Shown: piece after piece, positions 7,848 through 16,806 of the stretch
How positions within the stretch are numbered: the stretch's first letter is position 1
Layout: the number at the start of each line of letters is the position of its first letter
Position numbers and translations under genes: made by a program
Notes under the pieces: model-generated
Seen by the model: the letters and a program-made list of their open reading frames with translations, nothing else
Databases searched by the model: none
What the model was told of the DNA's origin: nothing
Origin: Chloroflexota bacterium
GTDB taxonomy: Bacteria; Chloroflexota; Anaerolineae; Anaerolineales; VGOW01
DNA: 64,000 nucleotides
Assembly (NCBI GenBank): GCA_016875735.1
Contig: VGOW01000004.1
Coordinates: 1-64,000, forward strand
Reading direction: 5' to 3'

Positions 7848-8783
7848 ATGCTGCTCATCGGCGAATCGATTCATATTATTTCACCCAAAGTGAAGGAGGC
7901 GCTGGCCAGCCGCGACGGCGCGTTCTTTGTGCAGTTGGCGCGGAAGCAAAAGGAGGCCGGGGCTGACGTGCTCGATCTGAACGTCGGCCCGCAAAAGAAG
8001 GCTGGGCCGGAAGTGATGGATTGGCTGGTGGATTGCGTGGTGGAGGGGGTGGGCGATATGCCTCTCTCATTCGACACCACCAACATTGCGGCCATCGAAA
8101 CGGGGTTGAAGAAAGTGGCTCGCAACGGCCACGCCAACGCCATCATTAATTCAACGTCGGCGGAGGAGGAACGGCTGGCGACTGTGCCGCCGCTCGCCGC
8201 GCAGTATGGCGCGAAACTTGTGGCGCTGACAATGGCGAAAGAAGGAATCCCGGTGAGCGCCGATGCCCGTGTGGGGATTGCGATGGAAAAACTGATCCCT
8301 CGCGCGCAGGAAGTCGGCATCCCGATGGAAAACCTGCTCATCGATCCGCTCGTGCTCACTGTGTCGGGCTGTCAGGAATATGTGCCGCAGTGTGTCGAAG
8401 CGGTGCGCATGTTGAAGATGGTGGCCGACCCGGCGCCGATGGTGAATGTGGGACTCTCGAATGTGTCTAACGCCGTGCCCGCCCCCATGCGGCCCTTGCT
8501 CAATCGCGTGTATATGGTGATGCTGATGGCGGTGGGCCTCGACGCGGCGATTATTGATCCGTTCGATCAGGATTTGTCGAAGGCCATTCGTATCGTGCAA
8601 CAGCGAGACGACTCGACGCCGCTTGGCGGGCTGTATCTCAAACTGCACGACGCGGTGGCCGCCGGAGCCGAACTCGAACCCACTGACGTGGACATGAACG
8701 ACCCGGCGCAAGCGGAGGTGTGGAAGACGGTGCAGATATTGTTGAACAAAGTGATTTACACCGATTCGTATTTGCGTCTATGA
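7848..8783 (+). CDS. acsE: Methyltetrahydrofolate:corrinoid/iron-sulfur protein methyltransferase
   Basis: 311 residues of the pterin-binding TIM-barrel family, opening MLLIGESIHIISPKVKEAL. Signature segments are GADVLDLNVGPQKK, NAIINSTSAEEERL and PMVNVGLSNVSNAVP. It moves the methyl group of 5-methyl-tetrahydrofolate onto the cobalt of AcsCD. The start is ATG 7848 with aggagg immediately upstream at the proper distance; GTG 7842 is rejected. The spacer before it (7746-7847) contains short inverted repeats but no clear promoter. Confidence 0.93.
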   Translation: MLLIGESIHIISPKVKEALASRDGAFFVQLARKQKEAGADVLDLNVGPQKKAGPEVMDWLVDCVVEGVGDMPLSFDTTNIAAIETGLKKVARNGHANAIINSTSAEEERLATVPPLAAQYGAKLVALTMAKEGIPVSADARVGIAMEKLIPRAQEVGIPMENLLIDPLVLTVSGCQEYVPQCVEAVRMLKMVADPAPMVNVGLSNVSNAVPAPMRPLLNRVYMVMLMAVGLDAAIIDPFDQDLSKAIRIVQQRDDSTPLGGLYLKLHDAVAAGAELEPTDVDMNDPAQAEVWKTVQILLNKVIYTDSYLRL

Positions 8784-8855
8784 GTGGGTTGTTGGGTGGC
8801 TAGGTGGTTAGGTGGTTCGAATTAGCCACCTAACCACCCAACCACCCAACCACCT
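8784..8855. repeat. Palindromic short-repeat island 3 (ggtggttg unit)
   Basis: Five degenerate copies of ggtggttg/ggtggcta (8786-8816) are followed, after a roughly 9-base loop, by reverse-complement copies of ccacctaa/ccacccaa (8825-8855). The result is an imperfect stem of about 30 pairs. A normal caggagg ribosome binding site follows the island before ATG 8874. Confidence 0.8.
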
Positions 8856-8873
8856 ATCGCTCAGGAGGCTCAC

Positions 8874-10235
8874 ATGTTAAAGGATGCGCCTGTGCTGACC
8901 ACAGAAGAACTGTTGGCAAAGGCGAAAAAACCGTCTGCCGATGCGATGCGGCTTCACCCGTTTTATCGGGGCAAAGTCGAAACGACCCTGCGCTGCCGCG
9001 TTCGCGATTTCGACGATTTCGCCATTTGGTACACCCCGGGAGTCGCCGCGCCGTGCAAAGCCATTGCCGCCGACCCCGAACTGGTTTACGAACACACTCA
9101 CAAATGGAACACGGTGGCCGTCGTTTCCGACGGCACGCGCGTGCTCGGCCTCGGCGACATTGGCCCCAAGGCCGGTCTTCCGGTGATGGAAGGCAAAGCA
9201 TTGCTCTACAAATATCTCGGCGGCGTTGACGCTTGGCCGATCATGCTCGACACCAAAGACCCGGACAAAATTATCGACACTGTGCTCACCATTCAACCGG
9301 GCTTTGGCGGCGTGAATCTCGAAGACCTTTCACAGCCCAAATGCTTCCGCATCCTCGACACGCTGAGGCAAAAAGCGGAGATACCCGTGTGGCACGATGA
9401 TCAGCAGGGCACGGCGATGGTGACGCTGGCCGGACTGATCAACGCGCTCAAGATCGTCGATAAAAACATTTCTAAAGTCCGCATTGCTTTTGTGGGCAGC
9501 GGCGCATCGAACGTGGCTTGCTCGCGCCTCATCTTTGCTCTCGGCGCAAACCCCGAACTGTGTATGATGGTGGACAGCAAAGGCATACTCAACAAACAGC
9601 GAGCCGACATCGAAAAGCGCAAAGCCGAGTTCGTGGACAAATGGAAGCTGTGTCAGATCACCAACGCCGAGCAGCGCGCGGGCGGCATCCCCGATGCGCT
9701 GAAGGGCGCCGACGTGGTGGTTGCCCTCTCGACTCCCGGCCCGGACGTTTTGCGGAAGGAATGGATCGAGGCAATGGCGAAAGAGGCGATTGTGTTCGCC
9801 TGCGCGAATCCGATCCCCGAAATTTGGCCGTGGGAGGCCAAAGCGGCCGGCGCGGCAGTGGTCGCCACCGGCCGATCCGACTTCCCAAATCAAGTCAACA
9901 ACTCGCTCGGCTTCCCCGGACTGTTTCGCGGGACTCTCGATGTGAGAGCCAAAACCATCACCGACGAGATGTGCATTGCCGCGGCGCACGCGCTGGCCGA
10001 TATGGCAGTGGAGCACGGCCTCACGCCCGATTACATTTTGCCCACGATGGATGAGTGGGAAGTGTTCCCGCGCGAGGCGGCGGCGGTGGCGGCCAAAGCA
10101 GTGGAGCAGGGCATTGCCCGCCTCCATTCGACGTACGACGAGGAATACGAGCGGGCGTCGTTCATCATCAAACGCGCGCGCAACATCACGCAGACGATGA
10201 TGGAAGAAGGATACATTGAGGAGACGGAAGAATAA
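8874..10235 (+). CDS. NAD(P)-dependent malic enzyme
   Basis: 453 residues, a short (MaeB N-terminal-like) malic enzyme that decarboxylates malate to pyruvate and makes NAD(P)H. Characteristic segments are [45 protein letters not shown] and the nucleotide fold beginning [16 protein letters not shown], then [13 protein letters not shown]. The start ATG follows caggagg. It stands alone between two repeat islands, so it may be its own transcription unit. A role in supplying pyruvate or reducing equivalents to the neighbouring C1 genes is inference. Confidence 0.9.
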   Translation: MLKDAPVLTTEELLAKAKKPSADAMRLHPFYRGKVETTLRCRVRDFDDFAIWYTPGVAAPCKAIAADPELVYEHTHKWNTVAVVSDGTRVLGLGDIGPKAGLPVMEGKALLYKYLGGVDAWPIMLDTKDPDKIIDTVLTIQPGFGGVNLEDLSQPKCFRILDTLRQKAEIPVWHDDQQGTAMVTLAGLINALKIVDKNISKVRIAFVGSGASNVACSRLIFALGANPELCMMVDSKGILNKQRADIEKRKAEFVDKWKLCQITNAEQRAGGIPDALKGADVVVALSTPGPDVLRKEWIEAMAKEAIVFACANPIPEIWPWEAKAAGAAVVATGRSDFPNQVNNSLGFPGLFRGTLDVRAKTITDEMCIAAAHALADMAVEHGLTPDYILPTMDEWEVFPREAAAVAAKAVEQGIARLHSTYDEEYERASFIIKRARNITQTMMEEGYIEETEE

Positions 10236-10242
10236 CAAACAC

Positions 10243-10500
10243 CAAATCTCAAATCTCAAATCTCAAATCTCAAACCTCAAACCTCAAACCTCAAACCTCA
10301 AATCTCAAATCTCAAATCTCAAATCTCAAACCTCAAACCTCAAACCTCAAACCTCAAACCTCAAATCTCAAATCTCAAATCTCAAACCTCAAATCTCAAA
10401 CCTCAAACCTCAAACCTCAAACCTCAAACCTCAAACCTCAAACCCCAAACCTCAAACCCCAAACTCGATTTGAAGTTTGATTTTTGGAGTTGGAAGTTTC
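10243..10500. repeat. Heptamer minisatellite, 31 copies of aaa(t/c)ctc, with short reverse arm
   Basis: From 10244 to 10460 there are 31 uninterrupted 7-bp units. 29 are aaatctc or aaacctc and two near the end are aaacccc. The variants come in blocks: 4 T, 4 C, 4 T, 5 C, 3 T, 1 C, 1 T, then C-type. Then gatttgaagtttgatttttggagttgg (shown here only as a class) supplies a short opposite-strand arm. The open frame across it (10216-10473) is a consequence of the stop-free unit and is not called as a gene. Confidence 0.95.
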
Positions 10501-10513
10501 ACCGGAGGCGACC

Positions 10514-11452
10514 ATGTACGACCTGATTGTTATCGGCGGCGGGCCGGCCGGACTCACCGCCACGATCTATGCGCTCCGCAAGCGCCTCAATGTGTTGCTG
10601 ATCACCAAAGACCTCGGCGGCAAAACCAACTTCCGCCTGCAGTTGCCGGAGATCGAACACCACCTCGTCATCAACGGCGAAGAAGTGATCAGCCAATTCG
10701 TTAACGAGATCGAGTATCTCGACTTTGCCCGCGTGATGGATAAAGTCGAAAAGGTGGATCGCACGCACGATGGCTATCGCGTGTCAACCCGCAGTGAAAA
10801 AGAGTATTCGGCGCGGACGGTGATCTTCGCCAGCGGCGCGAACGCCCAGCGGCTGAACGTGCCGGGTGAAAAAGAATATATGATGCGCGGGCTGTGCTAC
10901 AGCGCGGTGAGTTATGCGCCGCTGTTCATCGACCGCGAAGTGGTGGTGATTGGCGACACCGGCCTGGCCCTGCGCGCCTCCGCCGAACTCTCGCGCATCG
11001 CCCGCAAAGTGACTCAGGTGGCCCCCACCCACGGCGAACTCGACACCCCGCTGGGTCAGCGGCTTTTGCAGTCGCCCAACTTCACGGTGATGGAGGGCTT
11101 CCACGCAGAGAGAGTGTTGGGTGACGATTACGCCCGGACGTTGATCGTGAAGAAAGGCCCCGACGTGCGCGAACTGCACGCCGCCGCCTTTTTCGTCGAG
11201 CTCGATCTCATCCCCAACTCCGGCGCAGTGTCGGCGCTGGTGGAATGCGACTCGAAAGGCCGCATCAAGATCGACGCCCGCAACCGCACCACCGCGCCCG
11301 GCCTCTTCGCCGCCGGAGATGTGACCGACGCTTTCGCCGAGCAAGTGCTCATCGCCATTGGCGAGGGCGCCAAAGCGGCGCTGGCGGCTTACGAATACTT
11401 GCTGGAGCAACCCGCCGAGCACCCCGTGGTGCACGGCGAGCGACCCTATTAA
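10514..11452 (+). CDS. Thioredoxin-reductase-like FAD/NAD(P) flavoprotein lacking the CxxC
   Basis: 312 residues from ATG 10514, preceded by ggaggcgacc; the upstream in-frame start at 10484 lies in repeat sequence. FAD motif at the N-terminus (LIVIGGGPAGLTATIYALRK), second nucleotide motif near residue 140 (VVVIGDTGLALRASAELS), and the C-terminal TAPGLFAAGDVTDAFAEQVL. True thioredoxin reductases have a redox CxxC between the motifs; here the segment reads MRGLCYSAVSYAP, with a single Cys. It is therefore probably a ferredoxin- or quinone-type oxidoreductase. It lies directly before metVF, and an electron-transfer role for methylene-THF reduction is a testable inference. Confidence 0.82.
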   Translation: MYDLIVIGGGPAGLTATIYALRKRLNVLLITKDLGGKTNFRLQLPEIEHHLVINGEEVISQFVNEIEYLDFARVMDKVEKVDRTHDGYRVSTRSEKEYSARTVIFASGANAQRLNVPGEKEYMMRGLCYSAVSYAPLFIDREVVVIGDTGLALRASAELSRIARKVTQVAPTHGELDTPLGQRLLQSPNFTVMEGFHAERVLGDDYARTLIVKKGPDVRELHAAAFFVELDLIPNSGAVSALVECDSKGRIKIDARNRTTAPGLFAAGDVTDAFAEQVLIAIGEGAKAALAAYEYLLEQPAEHPVVHGERPY

Positions 11453-11454
11453 CT

Positions 11455-11581
11455 GGGAGTTACGCAGTTGCCGAAAACACCCCACGAATCGCTTCGCGCG
11501 AATGACACGAAGTTTGAGAAACACCACTCGAGAAATTCGTGCAATTCGCGGGCAAGAATGAGCCGAACTGCGTAAGTCCTA
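11455..11581. mobile_element. 127-bp MITE-like element related to the IS at the window start
   Basis: The left end gggagttacgcagtt (11455-11469) and the reverse complement of the right end (11567-11581 region, aactgcgtaagtcct at 11566-11580) match at 13 of 15 positions. The right end shares tgcgtaagtcct with the IS end at 113-124. The pentamer taact flanks both sides (11450-11454 and 11582-11586), a candidate target-site duplication; the left copy includes the stop codon of the flavoprotein gene. Inside, 11497-11511 and 11536-11550 form a 13/15 inverted repeat. There is no coding capacity. Confidence 0.65.
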
Positions 11582-11602
11582 TAACTAAAGGAGATTTCCC
11601 CA

Positions 11603-13187
11603 ATGCCCGGTTTCACGCCAGGTCGGCGATGGCAGCCCGCCTACCTTCCATTTCACGATGAGCCCCTCCTCGACCGAGTCATCGAAACCATCGAGCTCGC
11701 CGTCAAGGGGCCGCTGTGGGGCTGTCGCATGTGCGGTAACTGCCTCTTGCAAGAGACGGCCTTCATCTGCCCGATGGAGTGTCCCAAGGATTACGCAACG
11801 GCCCCTGTGGCGGCTCCACTCCCGAATACTGTTACGTGGACAAAACGCGCCCGTGCATCTGGCACAAAATCTACGAACGCGCAGAAAAGTTGGGGCGCGA
11901 AGATCGATTGATGGAAGTGCTGCCGCCGCTCAACTGGGACAAGGTGGGCACCGACACGTGGATGGACGTGTATCGCCACTGGCGTGAAGTGGGCGGACTC
12001 AAAACGACTCTCAACGCGCTGAAACTGCCGAAGAAAGAGCGCGATGAGGCGTGGAAAAAATTCTTCCACGAAATCCGCCAACCCGTTTGGTGGGGCGGCG
12101 ACTCGGAACCCCATCCCGCCGCGCCGCACGAACCGGTCTCGAAACTCGAAGCCAAACTCACCGCAGGCGAGTTCGTCGTCACCGCCGAGATCGCGCCGCC
12201 GCTCGGCGCACAGCCGGAAGAAGTGGTGAAGAAAGTGGTGATGCTCCGCGATCATGTGGACGCCGCCAACTTCACCGATAACCCTTCGGCCACCCCGCGC
12301 ATGTCGTCGTTGGTGTGTTCGGCCATCGCTTTGCAAAACGGCCTCGAGCCGGTGATGCAGATCGCCGCCCGCGAACGCACGCGCATGGGCGCGCAGAGCA
12401 CCATTCTCGGCGCGGCGGCATTGGGCATCCGCAACGTGCTGTGCCTCACCGGCGATCACCCGCGCACCGGCCCCTCGCCGCACGGGCGCATGGACATTTG
12501 GGACATCGACTCGATTCAAATGATCTGGATGTTTCGCCGCATGCGCGACGAGGCGCACTTTCTCGATCAGCGCGACATCAAAGCCGCGCCGCCGTTGTTC
12601 ATCGGCGCGGCCGGCTCGCCCTTCGCCTCCACCGAGCGCTTTCAAGCCTTGCGCGAGGCCAAGAAAGTCAACGCCGGAGCGCAGTTCTTCCAAACCAATC
12701 TGGTGTACGACGTGAAAGGCTTCGAGCGCTATCTCGAAGCGCTCGATAAAGTGGGCGCGTTGAATCGCGTGTTCGTGCTGGCCGGAGTCACGCCCATTCG
12801 CAGCGCGAAGGCGGCCAACATCATGAACGAAGTGCCGGGCGTGAAAGTGCCCAAGCCGCTCATCGAACGGATGGAGAAGGCCGCCGACCCGAAGGAAGAG
12901 GGCGTGCAGATCACGCTGGAGATCGTGGACAAATTGATCGCTCGTTGTGCGACCACGCCCTGCCGGAGTGCGAGCGGTGCTTCGCCCGTTTTCTTCGCAA
13001 CCCGATGGGCGAAGATCGCTACTGCATCACCGATTACGAAGAAGACAGGGACGAGACATTGCATTTGACGCTCAAATACGATGGGCTGGTGGAAAAGCTT
13101 CACCTCTCGCCGGAGCAGAGAGCGCTGGCGGCCAGCGAGGGCTGGTCGCAGTTCGTCACCGTCGAACCAAAGTTTTATCGAGAATGA
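11603..13187 (+). pseudogene. MetV-MetF fusion (methylene-THF reductase), two frameshifts
   Basis: The start ATG 11603 has aaaggag upstream. Residues 1-95 form the Cys-rich MetV-type (MTHFR C-terminal) domain: CRMCGNCLLQETAFICPMEC, then GLRNGPCGGSTPEYC. A MetF TIM barrel follows (AEIAPPLGAQPEE ... NFTDNPSATPRM ... VLCLTGDHP), then a Cys-containing tail (CDHALPECERCFARFL). The reading frame changes twice, each time as if one base were missing: at about 11788 (aagg where aaggg is expected) and between 12944 and 12945. Joined, the product would have about 528 residues. Either the gene is decaying or these are assembly errors; family identity is clear. It would reduce methylene-THF to methyl-THF for AcsE. 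Confidence 0.85.
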
Positions 13188-13735
13188 AACCGAACTCTCT
13201 GAGCCGGGAAGCATTTATCGAGCCGCCGCCAGCGCTGCCGTTTTATCTCCAACTCGGCATCTGGTTTGCCGAGCGCGAGGCCGGGCGCACACTACTTCCG
13301 GCGCGGCTGTTGGCTTGGTATCCCAAAGCCGCCGTCAGTTCCGGCGTGATCGAGTCGCTCATTGCCGATGGGCGCGGCGACCTCGACCCGCGCACCCTGC
13401 GATTGGTGCGCTTGCAAGTGTCGTTGGCTGTGTCGTGCCCATTTTGCATCAGGATGAATTCCGTCGAGTCGGATGACAGCCCAATCTCGCCGGACGAACT
13501 CTCGGCGCTGCGTGGGCAGAGGGCGCCCGACTCCGTTTCCACGTTCACGGCCCGCGAGCGGATCGCCGTTGAGTATGCGCGGCTGATCTCGCAGACTCCG
13601 TTGAAGTTCCCGCCGCAGTTTGTGAGCGAACTGACCGCCAACTTCTCCGAACGCGAGATTGTGATTTTGGCGACGACGGCGGCGCAGGTGAACTATTGGG
13701 CGAGGCTCATTCAAGCGTTGGGCGTGCCGGTGTGA
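13184..13735 (+). CDS. Carboxymuconolactone decarboxylase / AhpD-like protein
   Basis: 183 residues from ATG 13184, which overlaps the end of the metVF frame as ATGA. The AhpD-type redox motif is CPFCIRMNS within VSLAVSCPFCIRMNSVESDD, with the usual downstream FSEREIVILATTAAQVNYW. Such proteins are peroxidase-like or act as alkylhydroperoxidase partners; the lactone decarboxylase activity belongs to other members. Overlap with metVF implies translational coupling. The specific substrate is unknown. Confidence 0.8.
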   Translation: MKPNSLSREAFIEPPPALPFYLQLGIWFAEREAGRTLLPARLLAWYPKAAVSSGVIESLIADGRGDLDPRTLRLVRLQVSLAVSCPFCIRMNSVESDDSPISPDELSALRGQRAPDSVSTFTARERIAVEYARLISQTPLKFPPQFVSELTANFSEREIVILATTAAQVNYWARLIQALGVPV

Positions 13736-13738
13736 GTT

Positions 13739-14461
13739 ATGCGCATCCTCCTCCTCGCCGACGTTCACGCTAATTGGCAGGCTCTGCTCTCGCTTCAACG
13801 AGCCGAGCGCAAGCCCGATACGGTGCTGTTCGCGGGCGATGCGGTGGGCTATGGGCCGGATGCGTCGGACTGCGCGCGGTGGCTGTTGGCAAACACCACA
13901 GCGGCGGTGCGCGGCAATCACGATGACGGCGCCCAACGAAGCCAGCGGGACGGGGTGTGTTTCGGCGTCCCGCCGGAATTGGTATCGGCGGCGAGAGAGA
14001 TGATCGCTTATTCGCATCAGTGCCTCTCTGCGCGCGAGTTGAATGGCATCGGCCACTGGCCGCTCACGGCCTCGCTCGCGCTCGGCGGCGCGCGCTTTTA
14101 CATCGCGCATGGCACGCCCGCCGACCCGTTGTGCGGGCAGTTGAATCCGGCGCTGTGCCCGGAGGCCGACCTGCATTCGCTGTTCGACGGCATCGAGGCG
14201 GATGTGATTGTGGTGGGGCACACGCACATGCCGGCTATTCGCAAGTTCGCCGGTCGGCTCATTGTGAACCCCGGCAGTTTGGGTCAGCCGCGTTACGGCA
14301 CGCCCGATGCGACCTACGCCGTGTGGGAGGATGGGCAGTTGCAAATCAAACATTTGCATTATGATCATGATACGACGGCTCAGCGGTTGCGGCTGGCGCC
14401 GGTGAGCATCGAAACGATAGAACAACTCACCGCCGTTTTGGAGAAAGGATTCTTGCAGTAA
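13739..14461 (+). CDS. Metallophosphoesterase (YfcE/MJ0936-like)
   Basis: 240 residues with the five phosphoesterase motifs in order: ADVHANWQAL near residue 7, FAGDAVGYGP, RGNHDDG, YIAHGTPADP and VVGHTHMP, ending NPGSLGQPR. These residues bind a two-metal centre that cleaves phosphodiesters. It begins three bases after the AhpD-like gene and is likely co-transcribed. The physiological substrate is not evident. Confidence 0.87.
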   Translation: MRILLLADVHANWQALLSLQRAERKPDTVLFAGDAVGYGPDASDCARWLLANTTAAVRGNHDDGAQRSQRDGVCFGVPPELVSAAREMIAYSHQCLSARELNGIGHWPLTASLALGGARFYIAHGTPADPLCGQLNPALCPEADLHSLFDGIEADVIVVGHTHMPAIRKFAGRLIVNPGSLGQPRYGTPDATYAVWEDGQLQIKHLHYDHDTTAQRLRLAPVSIETIEQLTAVLEKGFLQ

Positions 14462-14491
14462 AGTCTGCCGTGCAAGTCAACGGGAAGTTCT

Positions 14492-16793
14492 ATGGCTTTG
14501 CGAATCGGCATCCCGCGCGCTCTGCATTTTTATCAGCACTACCCTCTCTGGCGAACTTTCTTCGAAGAGCTTGGGGCGGAAGTGCTCGTTCCGCCGTTCA
14601 CCCACCGCGACATTGTGGCGGCGGGCGCGAAGTGAGTGGCCGATGTGACCTGCCTGCCTATCAAAGTCTATGCCGGGCACGTGGCCTGGCTGCGCGACCA
14701 CGGCAGTGTGGATTTTGTTTTCACGCCCGCCATTCGCAACATCGTCAAGGATGCTTTCCACTGCGCCAAGTTCCAAGCCCTGCCCGACATCATCAAAGCC
14801 ACCGTGCCAAACTGCCCGCCTCTGCTGGACATTGAAATTGATCTGGAGCGGCGAAAAGTTTCCGAGACCGATGCCTTTCATCAGCTGGGCCATCGCTTCA
14901 GTTGGAACCCGATCAAGATTCGACGAGCGTGGGCGCGCGCCCGTGAAGTCGAGCGAAATTATCTGGCCTCGCTGGTGGACGAGAAGCTTACTTATCCCGA
15001 AGCGCTGGCCCGACTGTACGAGCCTGAAAAGAAAACGGCCTCACCGGCCCTCGCCTCCACCGCCGATTTGACCATCGCCGTCGTCGGCCACCCATACTGC
15101 CTCTACGACGATTACATCAATCATCAACTGATCTCGCGACTGCGCGGATTGGGCGCGCGGGTTTTCACTGGCGAGATGGTGCCGCCGGACGAGGCGCAGG
15201 CGGGCATCATGAAGACAACGGGACAGCGGCGGTGGTTCTACGACAACGTCATGACCGGCGCGGTCGGATATTATCTGGATCGGCCCGAAGTGGCAGGGAT
15301 CATCTCGGTGCTGGCCTTCGCCTGCGGCCCGGATTCGGTGATGGTCGAGACGCTGGCTCGCCGCGCCCACGCTCGTGGCCGCTCATTGATGAGTCTGGTG
15401 CTCGACGAGCACGGCAGCGCCGCCGGGATGATCACCCGGCTCGAAGCGTTCGTTGACATGCTGGGCCGGCAGAGGCAAATGCGGTGCGCCGACTCAGCGG
15501 CGGCCCCCTCATCCCCGCCGCCGACGGTGACGGCCCCGGCCTTCCTGCGCCAGATCAACAAACCTGTGATCGGCTTCCCGCGCATGGGCACAGTGGTGGT
15601 GGCGGTCAAGTCGGTGTTCAAAGGCATCGGCGCGCAGTTGGAACTCGGCCCGGCCTTGAGCAGTCGGACGGTGTCGCTCGGAGCGCGCAACTCGCCCGAG
15701 TTCATCTGCACGCCATACAAAATATATTTTGGGCAACATGATCGAAATGTTGGAAGCCGGGGCCAACACCCTGCTGTATGTGGACGGCCCCGGCTTGTGC
15801 CGCAACAGCGCTTACACTCAACTTCTCGGCGACGTGTTGCGTGATCTCGGCTACAAGTTCAAGTTCCTGAGCACCGAGATTCTCACCGACAAGATTTTGG
15901 GCCTGGCCGCGTTTCTGCGCCAGTTTGCGCCCGATCTGTCGTGGGGCGAAATCGTCCGGCAGATTCGGTTGGGTCTGGCAAAAATGTTTGCCCTCGACGA
16001 CCTCGAGCGGCGCGTGCAGTTCTTCCGTCCGCGAGAGATCGCGTCGGGTTTCGTGGACAAACTGTGGAGCGAAGCCAACTTGCGTATTGACGGGGCAGGC
16101 AACATTGACGCCCTCAAGCGAGTCAAAGCCGACGTTCTGCGAAAGATCGAGCGGACGCCGATTGACCCGACCCTCCGCCCGGTGCGGATCGCCACGACCG
16201 GCGAATACTACGCCGTGCTGGATCCATTTTTCAACCTCGACTTGGAGCGCGAACTGGGCAGACTGGGCGCTGAAGTGCATCGCACGCTGATGATGGGGCA
16301 GTGAGCCAAAGAGATGTTGGTTCTGGATTCTCTCGGCCTGCCTCGCAAGCCGGAAATTGACCGGGCCGCCAAACCGTATTTGCGCTGGGACATTTCCGGC
16401 GAAGGCTGGGTGACGATCGGGCAAACGGTCATTCACGGGAAAAAAGGATTCGACGGCATCGTAGAAACTTTGCCGTTCACTTGCGTCCCGGAAGTGGCCG
16501 CCTTGAACATCCTGCCGCGCGTCAGCCGCCTCCACAACATTCCAGTCCTCTCCTTCATCTTCGACGAACAATCGGGGCGGGCCGCAATGAAAACCCGGCT
16601 GGAGGCATTTGTCGATCTGTTGATTCGCCGCCGGGAAGTGAAAGAGTCGGCCCGGCAGGCCGCGCCGGCCAGCGAATTGCCGCAGATGCCGGCAGAGGCG
16701 GCGTGCGCCGCCTGCCCGATCGTCGAACGTTGCGCGCGCGCCTCGACCGGTGTGAGGCCGGATGGTTGTGCGCTCAAATCCGACGAGCGTTGA
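14492..16793 (+). pseudogene. DUF2229 / 2-hydroxyacyl-CoA dehydratase-type activase-related protein, disrupted
   Basis: The frame opens at ATG 14492 (MALRIGIPRALHFYQHYPLW, the DUF2229 start) but meets an in-frame TGA at 14633-14635. It continues VADVTCLPIKVYAGHVAWLR and runs through a second module beginning KPVIGFPRMGT. At 15718-15722 an extra A in a run of four shifts the frame: CTPYK, then YILGNMIEMLEAGAN in the new frame. A second in-frame TGA is at 16302-16304, after which AKEMLVLDSLGLPRK continues to 16793. The two modules are fused by a Ser/Pro linker near 15510. The family accompanies ATP-driven low-potential reductases. Decay is the simplest reading; homopolymer error could explain only the frameshift. 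Confidence 0.8.
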
Positions 16794-16806
16794 GGAAGGA
16801 GGCGAT

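Noticed and set aside
10216-10473. 85-codon open frame with ISNLKSQ-type repeats
   Set aside because: It is the translation of a stop-free heptamer minisatellite and has no ribosome binding site.
10514-11452. Thioredoxin reductase (trxB)
   Set aside because: The CxxC redox centre is absent.
14633-14635. In-frame TGA as selenocysteine
   Set aside because: A second TGA and a frameshift occur in the same gene, no clear SECIS hairpin is seen, and the position is not expected to be Cys. Kept only as a test in the findings.
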